Source: Heligmosomoides polygyrus polygyrus (Eukaryota > Nematoda > Chromadorea > Rhabditida > Heligmosomidae). Taken from it: 64,000 nucleotides of DNA. The position numbers were made by a program, and so were the translations under genes. The notes beneath the pieces are model-generated. The model was not told the DNA's origin. It did no database searches and saw only the letters and a program-made list of their open reading frames with translations. The stretch is taken from positions 25,172,001 through 25,236,000 of the forward strand of contig OX377202.1 of assembly GCA_947396885.1 (NCBI GenBank), given 5' to 3'. Positions 23,193 through 33,670 of this stretch are shown here, piece by piece; position 1 is the stretch's first letter, and the number at the start of each line of letters is the position of its first letter.

Positions 23193-23333
23193 GGGAGCGT
23201 GTAGCGCAGCCGGAGGAGGTGCCGGCTGTCGCCTGCACCCGATGCCAAGATCCTGGTTCGGATTTCCGCCCAGGCCAACCAAGCCTTCCATTCCCGGTCA
23301 GTGAATTGGTACCACAGTTGTCTGGGGAGAATA
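23193..23333 (+). repeat. tRNA-derived SINE, 5' half
   Basis: gggagcgtgtagcgcagccg has an intact A box. tcctggttcggatttcc keeps the B box. The copy ends after cacagttgtctggggagaat, at the same body position as the truncated copy at 16313, so the two may be a short subfamily rather than random truncations. Confidence 0.85.
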
Positions 23334-24925
23334 ACTCTCTACAGTATGAATAAATAATTGAATGCATAAAATATTTATAACCGTCAAAGTCAGATAACGG
23401 ATGCAAGTTTAGCGAGCAGTTTGGCCAGGGCATAAAAAAACATCCAGTTGTATGGTAGGCTTGATTACGGGAAAAAGGCTCACCACAATCGAATACAACT
23501 ATAATAGTAATGAAAAACTTTACGTATCCAATGAATCCATGTAAGATCCACCTCCACCCATAAAAAAGTAAAAACGTCGTGATTTCCCCAATCGGGGATG
23601 CTATAATATAAACACCTAGTAAATGATGGAACTCTGAAAGCTTTTTCTGATTCGACTGATTCTTCTGATTTGACTCTGAAGGCTGAAAATTTCACATTCA
23701 TGCAGGAATACAATTCACGTGAAACTCTAGCATAAGCGCCTTGTGAGCAGAGATATCTAATTTTTGAAGGTTTTCATTACGTCTACTAAACTGGTCCTCT
23801 AGCCGACGTGCCTTACTTTTTTACACAAAATAGTGCGCTTCTAATACGGACACAGCAAGTTGGACAACTAGCTCAAAGAAAACAAGAAAACACGAAAGAA
23901 ATTCTATAAATAAGAACAAGGACAGCCATCATAACTGATTTTCGGTGAGATGAGAAAACTCATAGAAAAAAGAGAAACCAGACAGAACAGGAGAAGAATT
24001 ATAAAACGCCAATAGAAATAGTTGGGTTGGTAAGAATGGGAAATCTTAATCTTAGTCTTGATTTAAATGAAGAGATACCTAAATAAGGCAGTATTGTTAG
24101 ACCAACCTAACGGCTTGGTCTTTTTACATAATATTGCTTAGTACGAATATTCTGCATGACGAAAGGGGATGACCGCGGTGTTACAGACGCTTCAAAATTT
24201 TCAGTGACCTAAGGATAGGAGACATTAAAACGAGAAGCAATGTTAAACGTCATAATGGGCTGTGAAGACCTCGAATTTAAAAATGAAGAACGAAGAAGAC
24301 CTCGAATCTGAAAATGAACGACTTCAAGGCAGCTGATTATATCGGGCTCCCAATTAGCCGGATACTTCAGCAGAACAACTGGAGCATAGTAAATCAGAGC
24401 GACGCAAAAAGACCGGATCAAGTGCATTGTCAAGACATACGTAATAGTTTACATGATAATAGACCAGTCAGCCTTCGGAAGCGAATAGAACTGGCGGTGA
24501 TTGGCACAGTTTTACTCTATGACGAGCACAACAGTGATGACCGCTTCGAGTCTCTCGGCGAGGTTTTTCGATACTGTAGTCACAGAACAGAGTTTGGAGC
24601 TGCCTACTGTAAGAAGAGACGCGGCGGAGATACCGTAGTCAGCGCCTTGCAAACGGGACTTTTTCGAGAGGCGCTGCAAAGTTGTGCAGATGCAACTTTT
24701 TCCTTGTTTTTACACTTTTGCTGAAGTTTTCCTTCGCTGCGGAATGCTATGTACTGCTCTATTGTTGGCGTTTCGCTCTCCGAAACGGAAAAATAATACA
24801 AAAATCCCATGACGAAAACGAAAACCGCTGCATTCTGTCAAATCAGTAACACTTTCATACTCGAGACCAGATGGTAAGCGAATCAAAGATGGCGATCGAG
24901 TTAGTCACTTTGAGTGCGTCGTTGT
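23334..24925. other. Unassigned sequence
   Basis: A short tandem duplication (gacctcgaat plus aaaatgaa...gaac units) lies at 24268-24322. A 136-codon ATG frame at 24314-24724 (+) follows it. It has no recognisable domain and I do not call it a gene. Confidence 0.4.
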
Positions 24926-25100
24926 CTTGTGCAATAACGCGTGGTGGCGAACCGGTAACCAAGCAGTGTTTCACCCTTCCCAGGGTCAGAACTAGTCATC
25001 ATCTGTTCAGAAAGCATGCTAAGAAAGGTTGGTCTCGAGCCTTAAATCTTGCTCCGGGGAGCACGCGAGAGTCAGCTCCTTCCCCAACTACGCCACTCGC
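24926..25100 (-). repeat. tRNA-derived SINE, divergent subfamily
   Basis: Minus-strand head gcgagtggcgtagttgggga has A box TGGCGTAGTTGG. The following ctgactctcgcgtgctcc is the counterpart of gactgtcgcgtgcaccc in the main family. The body 'ctgggaagggtgaaacactg' and 'ggttcgccaccacgcg' also aligns. It is distinct enough to be a different subfamily. Confidence 0.65.
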
Positions 25101-25368
25101 ACTATTTAATCGACAATTATAAATAATTAACCCCTTAATTAAAATCCAGGAAGCGACTGTAAGAACCTGAATGCGAGCTCCACCTAAAGTCAACAGCTAA
25201 AACGTATCTCAAAAACAAGACAACTGGGAGGGTTGCAAAGAGGCATATTCATCGAATGTCTTCGAAATGTTTTTGGAAAGCTATTTTGGCATTGGACTTC
25301 ACTGTTCATTGTCAAAATAGGCATTGATGAGTAATTTGCAATGGTCACCGGTAATTTCTCTCCTCATG

Positions 25369-25611
25369 CAATGCGGTATACATTCGGATTATTTTTATGA
25401 AATATCGTTGAGGCAATTTGGATGCGAATTTGGTATATGGAATGATATGCAGTAGATAGCCGATGAATAAGTCGGTGCTTTACCCTTTCCAGAAAACTGG
25501 TATCGTGGAGGGATAGTGGGCCAATAGTTACTGGGTCGAACCAGAACCTTGAGTCGGCGTCGGTCGTCGGCACGCGAGAGCCGATGGCACTCCCGGCTGC
25601 GCCACGAGAGC
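25369..25611 (-). repeat. tRNA-derived SINE, divergent subfamily
   Basis: Minus-strand head gctctcgtggcgcagccggg has a good A box, followed by gctctcgcgtgccgacg and ttctggttcgacccag, a B box closer to a true tRNA T-arm. The body (atgaataagtcggtgcttta and gaggcaatttggatgcg) matches the main family. Confidence 0.7.
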
Positions 25612-25730
25612 TTATAGAAAGAACGAGGATTCGCTTGGCTTAGTAGAACGACAGAGGGATAAAAGGTTGCATCAAAAGACAGCTAATTTCGGTGACTCAT
25701 TTTACCTCACCCACCGTCGCCAGCCTGGGA

Positions 25731-25852
25731 CCAGATTCGTCAACCGCTTAACGCTCTCTAAAGCAAGAATAAGCTAAACTTGATGCTGATAAATGTCAGG
25801 GATTTGGTGGTATTTTCACCGCTAGAAGGCGGTAAACGGTTGATGAATCTGG
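25731..25852. repeat. Fold-back element, family F1
   Basis: ccagattcgtcaaccgctta at the left pairs with ggcggtaaacggttgatgaa plus tctgg at the right. The inner arms pair less well (ctctaaagcaagaataagct against ggtggtattttcaccgctag). Same length class as the 16671 copy. Confidence 0.7.
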
Positions 25853-26004
25853 CGCCTGGTGTCTAGAGCAAGAAAACACGAGGTTGCACTATACTAAGAA
25901 GGCAAGATGTAAGTGGAAGGAATGAAAATATGAAGCAAAACCCAAGTGGCAACAGTCATCCACCATCAAACTGCATTATATATGGAGTCAAAAAAGTCAG
26001 AGAT

Positions 26005-26290
26005 GAGAGTAATCGAAAATTAGGTGGGCAAGTGAAGCAATGCGTTTCGTAGATACCCTCTGGGAGAGAGCTGTCACAGACTGATTCCGCCCGGAGGTCA
26101 GGAGAACAACAGAATGACCACCAACGCATTGGGCGGCCTTCTTCGTGAAACCCTGAACGAGCGATACGACATCGAGCAAGGAGGATCGTTGGAGCACTCT
26201 GGCACGAACAGGACCGAATCGAGACGCTGCTGGAGCCCGCTCGAGCAAATCCATGATCATAGGATCGACAGGCGATACATATAGGATGTA
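26005..26290 (+). mobile_element. RTE-type LINE 3' fragment
   Basis: gtcagagatgagagtaatcg, then aattaggtgggcaagtgaag, caccaacgcattgggcggcc, ttcttcgtgaaaccctgaac, and gagacgctgctggagcccgc follow the same order as the fragment at 40671. The coding frame is destroyed by indels. The 3' end reads gatcgacaggcgatacata, matching the gacaggtgatacagg end of the sister copy. Confidence 0.75.
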
Positions 26291-26299
26291 GCCCAACGT

Positions 26300-26922
26300 T
26301 CAAGACAATGGCTCCAGAAAATTCAGAACCCAGAATGCCTTGTTTCACTGTGAAAGAATGCTGAGAAGGAATGCCTAGACTCAGGGTAGATTAAATTAGC
26401 TGGTATTCTGACACAACAAGCTTATCATTGTGTTCCTCGACAAAGAGCTGCGAATAAAGAACTCGTAGAGATAGGAAACTGCTTTAAGCTCCACTAAAAA
26501 GGAAGAAGGGGCAGTCGGCAGAGCTGCGTTCGCTGTTGTGAAGATACTAGGGAGCCACATTGCCTCACTGTTTCAACGAACTGGATTGACGCATGTTACT
26601 GAAGAACTCGACCGCAGCTGCTGGACGCATGCTGCACCCAGGAGCTGCATTTTTACCTTCTCTCACAGCGCCTTTGTCAGTGAAGCATCCTCGAACTGCT
26701 GGGCGTTTAGCCGACACAGCTCCCGGAACTAGGGATGCATATTGCAGGCTTGTGGACTTTCACTTGTTGTTGGAATTCTCAATGCTGGGCGAAAGTTACA
26801 TCCTGCTTTGCTGTTCAGCAATTACCATTGAGGAAATGAAGAACTGATTTTCCGCCTTCCTTAAGTAGGAGCAACAACCGCTGACTTTCTACACTATTTT
26901 GACTTCTAATTACGTAGCATCT
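26300..26922. other. Unassigned sequence
   Basis: Nothing recognised in this stretch. Confidence 0.4.
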
Positions 26923-27050
26923 GGGCGGATGGCGCAGTCGGAGGAAGCGCCAGCTTTCTCTTGCAGAGGTTTTTGGCTTCGATTGCACTAAATCCATCCT
27001 CCCTTATGGAGTTGTTGAAATTCTATCGGCTGGCCGCCGTATGTGATTGT
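26923..27050 (+). repeat. tRNA-derived SINE, 5' fragment
   Basis: gggcggatggcgcagtcgga with A box TGGCGCAGTCGG begins the copy. ggcttcgattgcac takes the B-box place. The body is recognisable only to tcggctggccgcc. Confidence 0.6.
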
Positions 27051-28454
27051 ATAGCCCAACCGCTCATTGAACTTGTCTGCGCAATATCTCCCGGAACCAG
27101 ATACCTAGCCTCTGCAGGGCCTAGGTTAGGCAGCGCTTTTTCCAGGAGTAGCATCTAGCAGGGCGGAGACGAGGATCCGATTTCAACGATATCGAATTCG
27201 AGCGGATGTCGAAGCAGCCGTGAAATTCGAGTTGTTTCGTGGTGGTCTGCGGAAAGGTATAGAATTCGGTTATAAAGTAGAGCATGGGGTTTCACACTGA
27301 GGTATGGCTTCACAACCTAATGTTTAAGACATTCGGAGGGAAAATCACGATACCACTCTCCATATCATAAATTCCGCCCCATTATAGATATTCGCTGTGT
27401 TCACTACTACTTCGAAGGCAGAAGGCGCGCCTTTTGCCAGAGCAACGAATCAACTTTAGGCACAAATTTCTTCTAGAATCAGTCATTTCATCGGGCGGCA
27501 GTCTGCAAATTGCTTCCAGGGCTGTCTGAGGAACATTGCCAATGTATAGCCCAATGACTAGATGTACAAAATTATTGTAGAGTGTGAGACTAAGGAAAGA
27601 GAGGAAAGAGCTAAAAGAGAGAGATTCATAGAGCTAAGGCCTCACTTAGGTCCATTTTTCTTGTAAACAGAGCTGGTTGTATGTAGTAGTAAGAACACAC
27701 CTTTCCCTGACAGTCTGGGATGTTTCAAATGTGAAGCCTCGAACTTCATATTGAAGCCTAGTGTAATAGTGTGTTGGTGTAAGGTTAATCTCGCTGGTTA
27801 GCATGTTTTGGTTCTTTTACTGGTGTGTATATTTGTGTTCCGTTAATAGTTGCTGGTGTATATGATCGCCTTAAGCAGCGCAATAACCTCATGCTTATTG
27901 TACAGGCCAATCACGCATTTAGAGTGTAGGTACAATACCGCCTGAAAACGGATTGTGTGGCACATCTCACAAGGAGACAGCTTGTTTTCAGTGTTGCTCA
28001 TTCTTTATACTCCATAAGAAATCAACCCAACTACAGCACGACTATTAGCTGAGGCTTCGCTACAGAATAAGAGCAACCGGTCGATATCGTTAAACTGTCG
28101 TGAAGCTTGTTTATAAGCCACCACATTTTCGTGATTTCAACTTCATATTGTCAACACGGTAACAGGAAACAGTACAATCGGTAGGTGGTAGTTATGACGG
28201 CACTGTTCACTATTTCTGAAAGGTTCCTTATGCCGCCGAGCCCCAAACAAGGAGCCGTGCAGAATCTCAGCATAAAAATAAGGAAAGAACATCCTTGAGT
28301 ACCCGGATTCTCAAATCGGATGGAAAAGAGAATCGTGCTCTTCTGCCATACGACAGCGCCAGGTTGGGGAACTGCGTCGGTCATCGATGCTTTTACTCTG
28401 TCCTGGGGTTCCTTACGCTGCCTCATATATCCCCTGAAGCTCAAGTAATATGGC
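27051..28454. other. Unassigned sequence
   Basis: No gene or known repeat recognised. A purine-rich gagaggaaagagctaaaagagagag run lies at about 27600-27625. Confidence 0.4.
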
Positions 28455-28600
28455 TGCAAATTAATCTCTTGTTTGATTGCGCAACACATTCTACTTCTTG
28501 TGTGCATCGTATAAGTTGTTTGAATGGTCCATACAAAAACAGGCCAGCGCGGCATGCCGATAAGCGTGTCGGTGTTTCACGCTTCTCAGTCCGACCCTCC
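28455..28600 (-). repeat. Possible SINE relic
   Basis: Order gcgcaacacattctacttct, tgtttgaatggtccatacaa, ggccagcg..gccgataag, gtcggtgtttcacgcttctc loosely follows the SINE body. Strongly drifted, with no A or B box remaining. Confidence 0.35.
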
Positions 28601-30290
28601 AGCTTCGGGGAGAAAGAAGGTTAGTTGGCCATGCGCCACACCACAAGCAATCCATTGCTCCAAAGCTAGCACTCCTTAACACCACATGAGCATAGACAGT
28701 CCTTACGGTATAGATTTGAGAGCCTCAAGCAAAGATCAGAAGCGCGAGAAAATCACGGAACACGAAGAGCTTGGAGCCTAGTGTAACAGTGGTCATAGTT
28801 AGCGCGAGGCACATTCTGTGGCTGTTGGCACGTTTAGTAAGATGCATGCCTGACCGGCTGTAAGGCGCAACGAACGTTTGACCTGGTAAGAGGCACTGAC
28901 TTAGACTCATCTTCACTTCATCGCGATCAGCGAACTGTCCGCAAAAATAGGGTTATCGGAATCATTCAACTATCCGAATATAACTTGTACAGGTCTTATT
29001 CGAAAATGAAAAATACTGACTCATCACGTTCATTCTAAGCCTGACGTTTCGACCGTATAGTCTTCAGAATATATATTCCACCTACCAACCTCGTTGGCAC
29101 AGAAGAAATAACGAAAGCGAGCATCGATACCGAGGTTTCAAGATGAGAGGACGTGAAGACTACTGAGTCATCTTAAGGCTGCTTACCTAAAGTCATAGCG
29201 TACGCCAAACGCGCACTTATATTGCCTCCAAAATATCCAGTAGAAATAAAATCTGTACCGTTTATCAGGCAGAGATTCATTTTTCCGCATTTATCCTTTT
29301 TATCTTTTTTGGATATAATTTATTCTGTCAGCTGCACCAATAGTATTACTGCATAAGTAGACGACACGGAGCTGAGGTGTACTTCCCCACTCCCTTCCAT
29401 ACGCTTGACTTGTGTCCATCTTGGTTTGAAGGATCATCATATGACGGAAACTCATCTACAGAACGGTTTTCCACGTCTTTTACCCGCGGAAGGAGTATCA
29501 AGTTTCCATTTCGGGACACGATTCGGACCGAGTGAAAAACTTCACGCTCACTTTCATGGTGATACGTCAGAAAATCGCATCCGCTGATAACTGATGCAAC
29601 ACCTCGGTCACCATCTGTTCTCATTAGAAAGTAATGGGTTTACAATAAACGTTGAAGTAATGCAAATGGTCAAAGCCTCACAGATTGTCCCAGAGGATCG
29701 TATTGCAGAAGAATCACGCTGGAAAAGTCTTGTCACTTCAGAAAATCCAGAACTGTTCAACACTTAAAAATAAGAGCAACGACACCAAAATAGTTTTCTA
29801 TAACTTTTCTATAACAAAGTATTCGGTTGTTCGATAACTACTGCCGCATTTTTGATATTTTCAAAGTGAGTTTATTTATATAATCAACAAAAAACACACA
29901 ATTATATATTGACCATTTTGTTGACTGATCTTTTGCCATCCTTAGGCGTGCTGAATGATTCCACGCTTGAAGAAGCCTTGGTTTTCAGAAGCAAAAAAGG
30001 CGCAACTCATTTATTACAGCTTGATCGGAATCGAAAGCCTCAGCATTCGAATGGCTCAAACTTCACATAGTTTCTTCCGAGCTTGCAGAACATTTTTGCC
30101 TTTTTGGGAGTAAAAAATAAAATGATATGCCGATAATGATCTCTCTTTGATGGCCCGTTTTCAACCAATCTTTTTACCAACTTTTTAAAATGATGACGGT
30201 CAGTTTTGATAGAGAACACTCTAAAGTCTGATCTTTAAATGAAAATAATTTCAGCCGACGAAGAAGTTAGAGCCTTCTCCTGGCCAAATT
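28601..30290. other. Unassigned sequence with one ribozyme-like relic
   Basis: Apart from the hammerhead-like relic at 29038-29070 I see no gene or family. The stretch is AT-rich toward its right end. Confidence 0.4.
29038..29070 (-). other. Hammerhead-ribozyme-like relic
   Basis: On the minus strand the order is CTGAAGA (29061-29067), a short gac/gtc stem, and GAAACGTC (29043-29050), followed by aggc. These are the core elements of a hammerhead with a minimal stem III. Helix I does not pair here (att before the core against agg after it), so it is probably an eroded Penelope-like 3' end or a coincidence. Confidence 0.3.
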
Positions 30291-30303
30291 GCTTTTTTGA
30301 ATA

Positions 30304-30595
30304 AGGATAATGATAAAGGACGGCGTTACTCAATCCCTTCTGGGATGCGCCAGCGCATACTACTTCTACGGGATGTCGTGGAGGCGGCATGAATGCGTAT
30401 TTGGCCATACAATGACTTGCGGTGACCAGCCAATGAACAAGTCAGCGCTTTACCCTTCCCAAACACGTCTGGTACCAATTCACCGACCCCGGAGGGATGG
30501 AAGGCTTGGTTGGCCTGGGCGGGAAATCCGAACCAGGAACCTGGTATCGGGTGCACGCGACAGTCGCGCCTCCTCCGACTGCGCTACACGCGCCC
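30304..30595 (-). repeat. tRNA-derived SINE, young full-length copy
   Basis: Nearly identical to the copies at 435 and 56068, with intact A and B boxes. The 13-base flank gcttttttgaata (30291-30303) recurs with two changes as gcttccttgaata (30596-30608), a target-site duplication. The tail is ATCCTTATC-like. Confidence 0.92.
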
Positions 30596-30805
30596 GCTTC
30601 CTTGAATACGAAAGGAAATATGAAGTCTTTAGTGGGTCAACCGAGCCTAGTAGCGTAAGTGCACTGATGGCGTTTCTTAGGAGTTTTACATTTCTACAGA
30701 ATCAGGCCACCTTTTTTCAGTCTAGTCGAGCAGGATTAAATGCCTTACTTTAATCCGGACCGACAGGCACATATGAGAGAGAAACCACTGCCACAAACAC
30801 TGACC

Positions 30806-31120
30806 GTTTGCAGCAGTTTGCGGCGCTCGCCTGAAATTCTGCACAACGATGACAACAACCTCATCAACCTGTATGTCAGGTTTTCGGGCTCTACCTAGGG
30901 AGCGAAGAACTGCAGTGACTGTTTGTTGAGCAAGTTATGCAAGAATTGGGGTGGAGTGCGCGGTCAACTGTAAAGTGCAACCACACATGGTTTTTCTGCC
31001 GCACTGCTCTGCCATGGTGCGCGCAGATTGTTGATGCGTTAGACGGCTGCTGCAGAATTTGCAGAGCTCGCAGTTTTCTGCTGCAACTTCTGGGGCTATT
31101 GCGGCCACTCTGAGATTTGA
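30806..31120 (+). repeat. Dispersed repeat R3, direct copy
   Basis: About 300 bases (acaacctcatcaacctgtat through ttttctgctgcaacttctgg) recur in inverted orientation at 33345-33640, at roughly 80-85 percent identity by eye. No coding capacity or terminal repeat was recognised, so the class is unknown. Confidence 0.7.
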
Positions 31121-32341
31121 AAAGGGCGAATTGGTACGGTACTGCGAGCAGCTTCAGCAGATTAGTGATCAGCTGGACTCAAATTTTGCAGACGACGGAT
31201 TAACAAGGAATGGAGCTCAGAAATTCTGATATTTTTACTTACTTTTTATTATATACGTGGATAACCACGCCATAAAATATAGCAATATTTAACACAACTA
31301 CGTTCCAGCGTAAACGAAAATGGAAGTAAAAAAAATAAAAGAACAGGCACACTAGGATTATTTATAACACGGAGCAAACTTTCTATAAGGATGGCAAACT
31401 AACAAGCTTCCTGGACATGCGGGTCGATCACTTTTACATTGCTTTAGTGAGTTTGGCAAGTTGTTTTCTTGGAGAATCTCAGGAATTCGATGTCGGCTCG
31501 ACAAGTGGAGAACGAAGACCTTCTGTTACTTCTTGCTCTCGGAATCTGGATCTTCCATGCCCACCCCTTATGTTAGAAGAAGAAATTGAATTTCTTGAAA
31601 ACTCTTGAATAGAAAGGCGTGGCACACCATTTATTTATTTATTTATTTATTTATAACTGCACCCTAGTGCTCTCAACAGTGAAATGACAAACAAAGTGAT
31701 CTTCCACAACACTGGTAACCTAACGAGGAAAACAACAATGTAAAACGATCGTAGTATCATTATGCCTTGAATTTCGTTATTTTTAAGTGTTCTGCAGCAT
31801 TCAGAAGCTCAAATACAAGAGCCTAACCCAACGAATGCAATAAATGAGAATGAAAGTAATAAGTAATTTAATTTAATATAGTTTAGGTAGTTAACTAGGT
31901 CGTGATATAACGGTCAGAAGTCGGTTAGGTACTCATTATAGCTATGGCGTGTTCCAGCTGGATGAGAAAAACCCTTTCGAGCAGCATATAAGAAGGAAGC
32001 ACCTAGGAGTCCGGTATTAGATCCGGTCATGCCTAGGCCTTAATTACGCTTCCATTCGATGCTGCTTCCATAGGAACTGAGTTATCTTAACCGACTAGCA
32101 ATAAAACACGTCTGAAGGTAAAGACGCATGTGGTATAATGAAGAAAAGATATTATAAAAAAGTGAATAACGAGTGAAAGTATCAGGGTCTTAATATGCTC
32201 TTCCGTACATACGCTCTGAATAGCTGCTACCGACTCAGGAACTTTAGCTTCTTCTACGACAGGCAAGACAGCGCAGTTTGCAAAGATTTATCCAGTAGGA
32301 AGTTGCTCCACGCTAGGAAGCGCAGCTGTGAGCTTTATGTG
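31121..32341. other. Unassigned, with LINE-like ends
   Basis: At 31251-31270 the minus strand reads the gcgtggttatccacgt hairpin plus AT tail seen at 326-350. At 31631-31655 a (ttta)n run resembles the 3' tail of a minus-strand LINE. Between and after these nothing is recognisable. Confidence 0.35.
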
Positions 32342-33180
32342 GAATTTATTTATTTATTTATTCCGACATGTGATACAACACATGTAAAGCGATCCATGTG
32401 AGCGAGCTCAACATCGCAACCATCGAACACGGTAACGTAACCTTAAAACAGTAGAACAAAAAATCAGTTATGTTTAAAAACAGCTTAACAACGGTTGGCC
32501 AACTAGGCCCGACAGGGTAACCACACAAAAGAAAAAAGAAGCAAAACCGTCAGCAGTGGCTAAGCGTGGTTCCTCAATACCCTTTTGAAGGCCGCGGTTC
32601 TTGGAGGAATCTGGATGCGCTTACTCAACTTGGCATACTCAGCGCCTGCTCGGCATACGAAGAAATTGGAGTGGACCGAGCTCCTAGCCCGCGGGAACCG
32701 AAGCTTAACTGTAGTCCCCCTAGTAATGGAATTCCTGGATGTGAAAAAAGTGCGACTGCCCAGACGGACAAGACCATGTATTATTTTGTATAGCGTAAGA
32801 AGATCAAATTTCCTCCTACGGGAGTTTAGTGATTCCAAACCCAGTCGTGCATTCCGTTCAGAGCTTGACGGGGCTGTACGAATTCCAGATCCTCTCGATT
32901 TAAGGAAAAGTTTCCTTGCGAAGCTGTTTTGGACCTTTTCGAGGACATCGATTTTTTCACTTTTGTAGTAGGACCAAAACAGGAGTGCCATATTCAAGAA
33001 GCGGGCGAACGTAAATTTTGTAAGCGCTGAGAAATGTTTGCTCTTCATTCGTGCACAGCTTCTGAAGAGATTGCACACTCTACGTGAAGCCTTTGCTGCT
33101 ACATCATTGCAATGGTCATCAAATTCTAGATTTTCGGTAATGAGAAAGCCAAGATCTTTCACACTGCCTTTGCTACTTAA
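32342..33180 (-). mobile_element. CR1-like LINE, 3' end
   Basis: The minus-strand element contains a C-terminal reverse-transcriptase-associated region, then ctgtcgggcctagttggcc, a 3' UTR motif typical of CR1-group LINEs, and ends in (aata)n at 32342-32362. The 5' end is truncated at about 33180, before the RT catalytic motifs. It lies between the two inverted R3 repeats. Confidence 0.8.
32560..33162 (-). pseudogene. CR1-like LINE ORF2 C-terminus
   Basis: 200 codons open on the minus strand. MKDLGFLITENLEFDDHCND, then ASRRVCNLFRSC, VLEKVQNSFARKLF, ARLGLESLNSRRRKFDLLTL, YKIIHGLVRL, SNFFVCRAG and FKRVLRNHA match the thumb/C-terminal region of CR1/L2-group non-LTR reverse transcriptases (the KDLGV, EKVQRRF, LGLESLELRRLK and YKILHGLV landmarks). 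The catalytic YADD lies upstream and is lost by 5' truncation, so it has no activity. The frame is still open, which suggests a fairly recent insertion. Confidence 0.85.
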
Positions 33181-33344
33181 TGCTTAAAACGAAGCACATT
33201 GGAAACCACTCGAGCAAGGGCAACATGGAGGAAAACTCAATTCATAGCCACGGCATGCGCCGGTGATGGTGATGATGCCAATTCCCTAATACGACTCGTT
33301 TTGCAGAAGGGGGGTGGAGGAGATGGAGCGAGGAAAGCACTTCC

Positions 33345-33640
33345 ATGACGAAAGTGCAGATGTAGTCCAGACACTGCAGCAGAAAACTGCCGGGCTGTGC
33401 AAATTCTGCAGCGGCCGTCTAACGCACCAAAAGTCTGCGCGCACCATGGGAGAGCAGTGCGACAGAAAAACCATGTGTGGTTGCACGCTACAGTTGACCG
33501 CGCACTCCACTTCAATTGCATAACCTGCCAAACAAACACAGCAGTTCTTCGCTTCCTAAGTAGAGCCCAAAAAACCTGACATACAGGTTGATGAGGTTGT
33601 TGCCATCGCTGTGCAGCATTTCAGGGGAGCACCGCTGCAA
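33345..33640 (-). repeat. Dispersed repeat R3, inverted copy
   Basis: Inverted counterpart of 30806-31120, shown by ccatgtgtggttgcacgcta, agttgaccgcgcactccac and ctgacatacaggttgatgag. Its outer edge abuts the RTE insertion at 33671. Confidence 0.7.
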
Positions 33641-33670
33641 CTTTTCATGTTTGAGAATGTTCGCTTTCTT

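Noticed and set aside
24314..24724. 136-codon ATG frame MNDFKAADYIGL...
   Set aside because: No recognisable domain or signal. Reported only as a note in the unassigned stretch.
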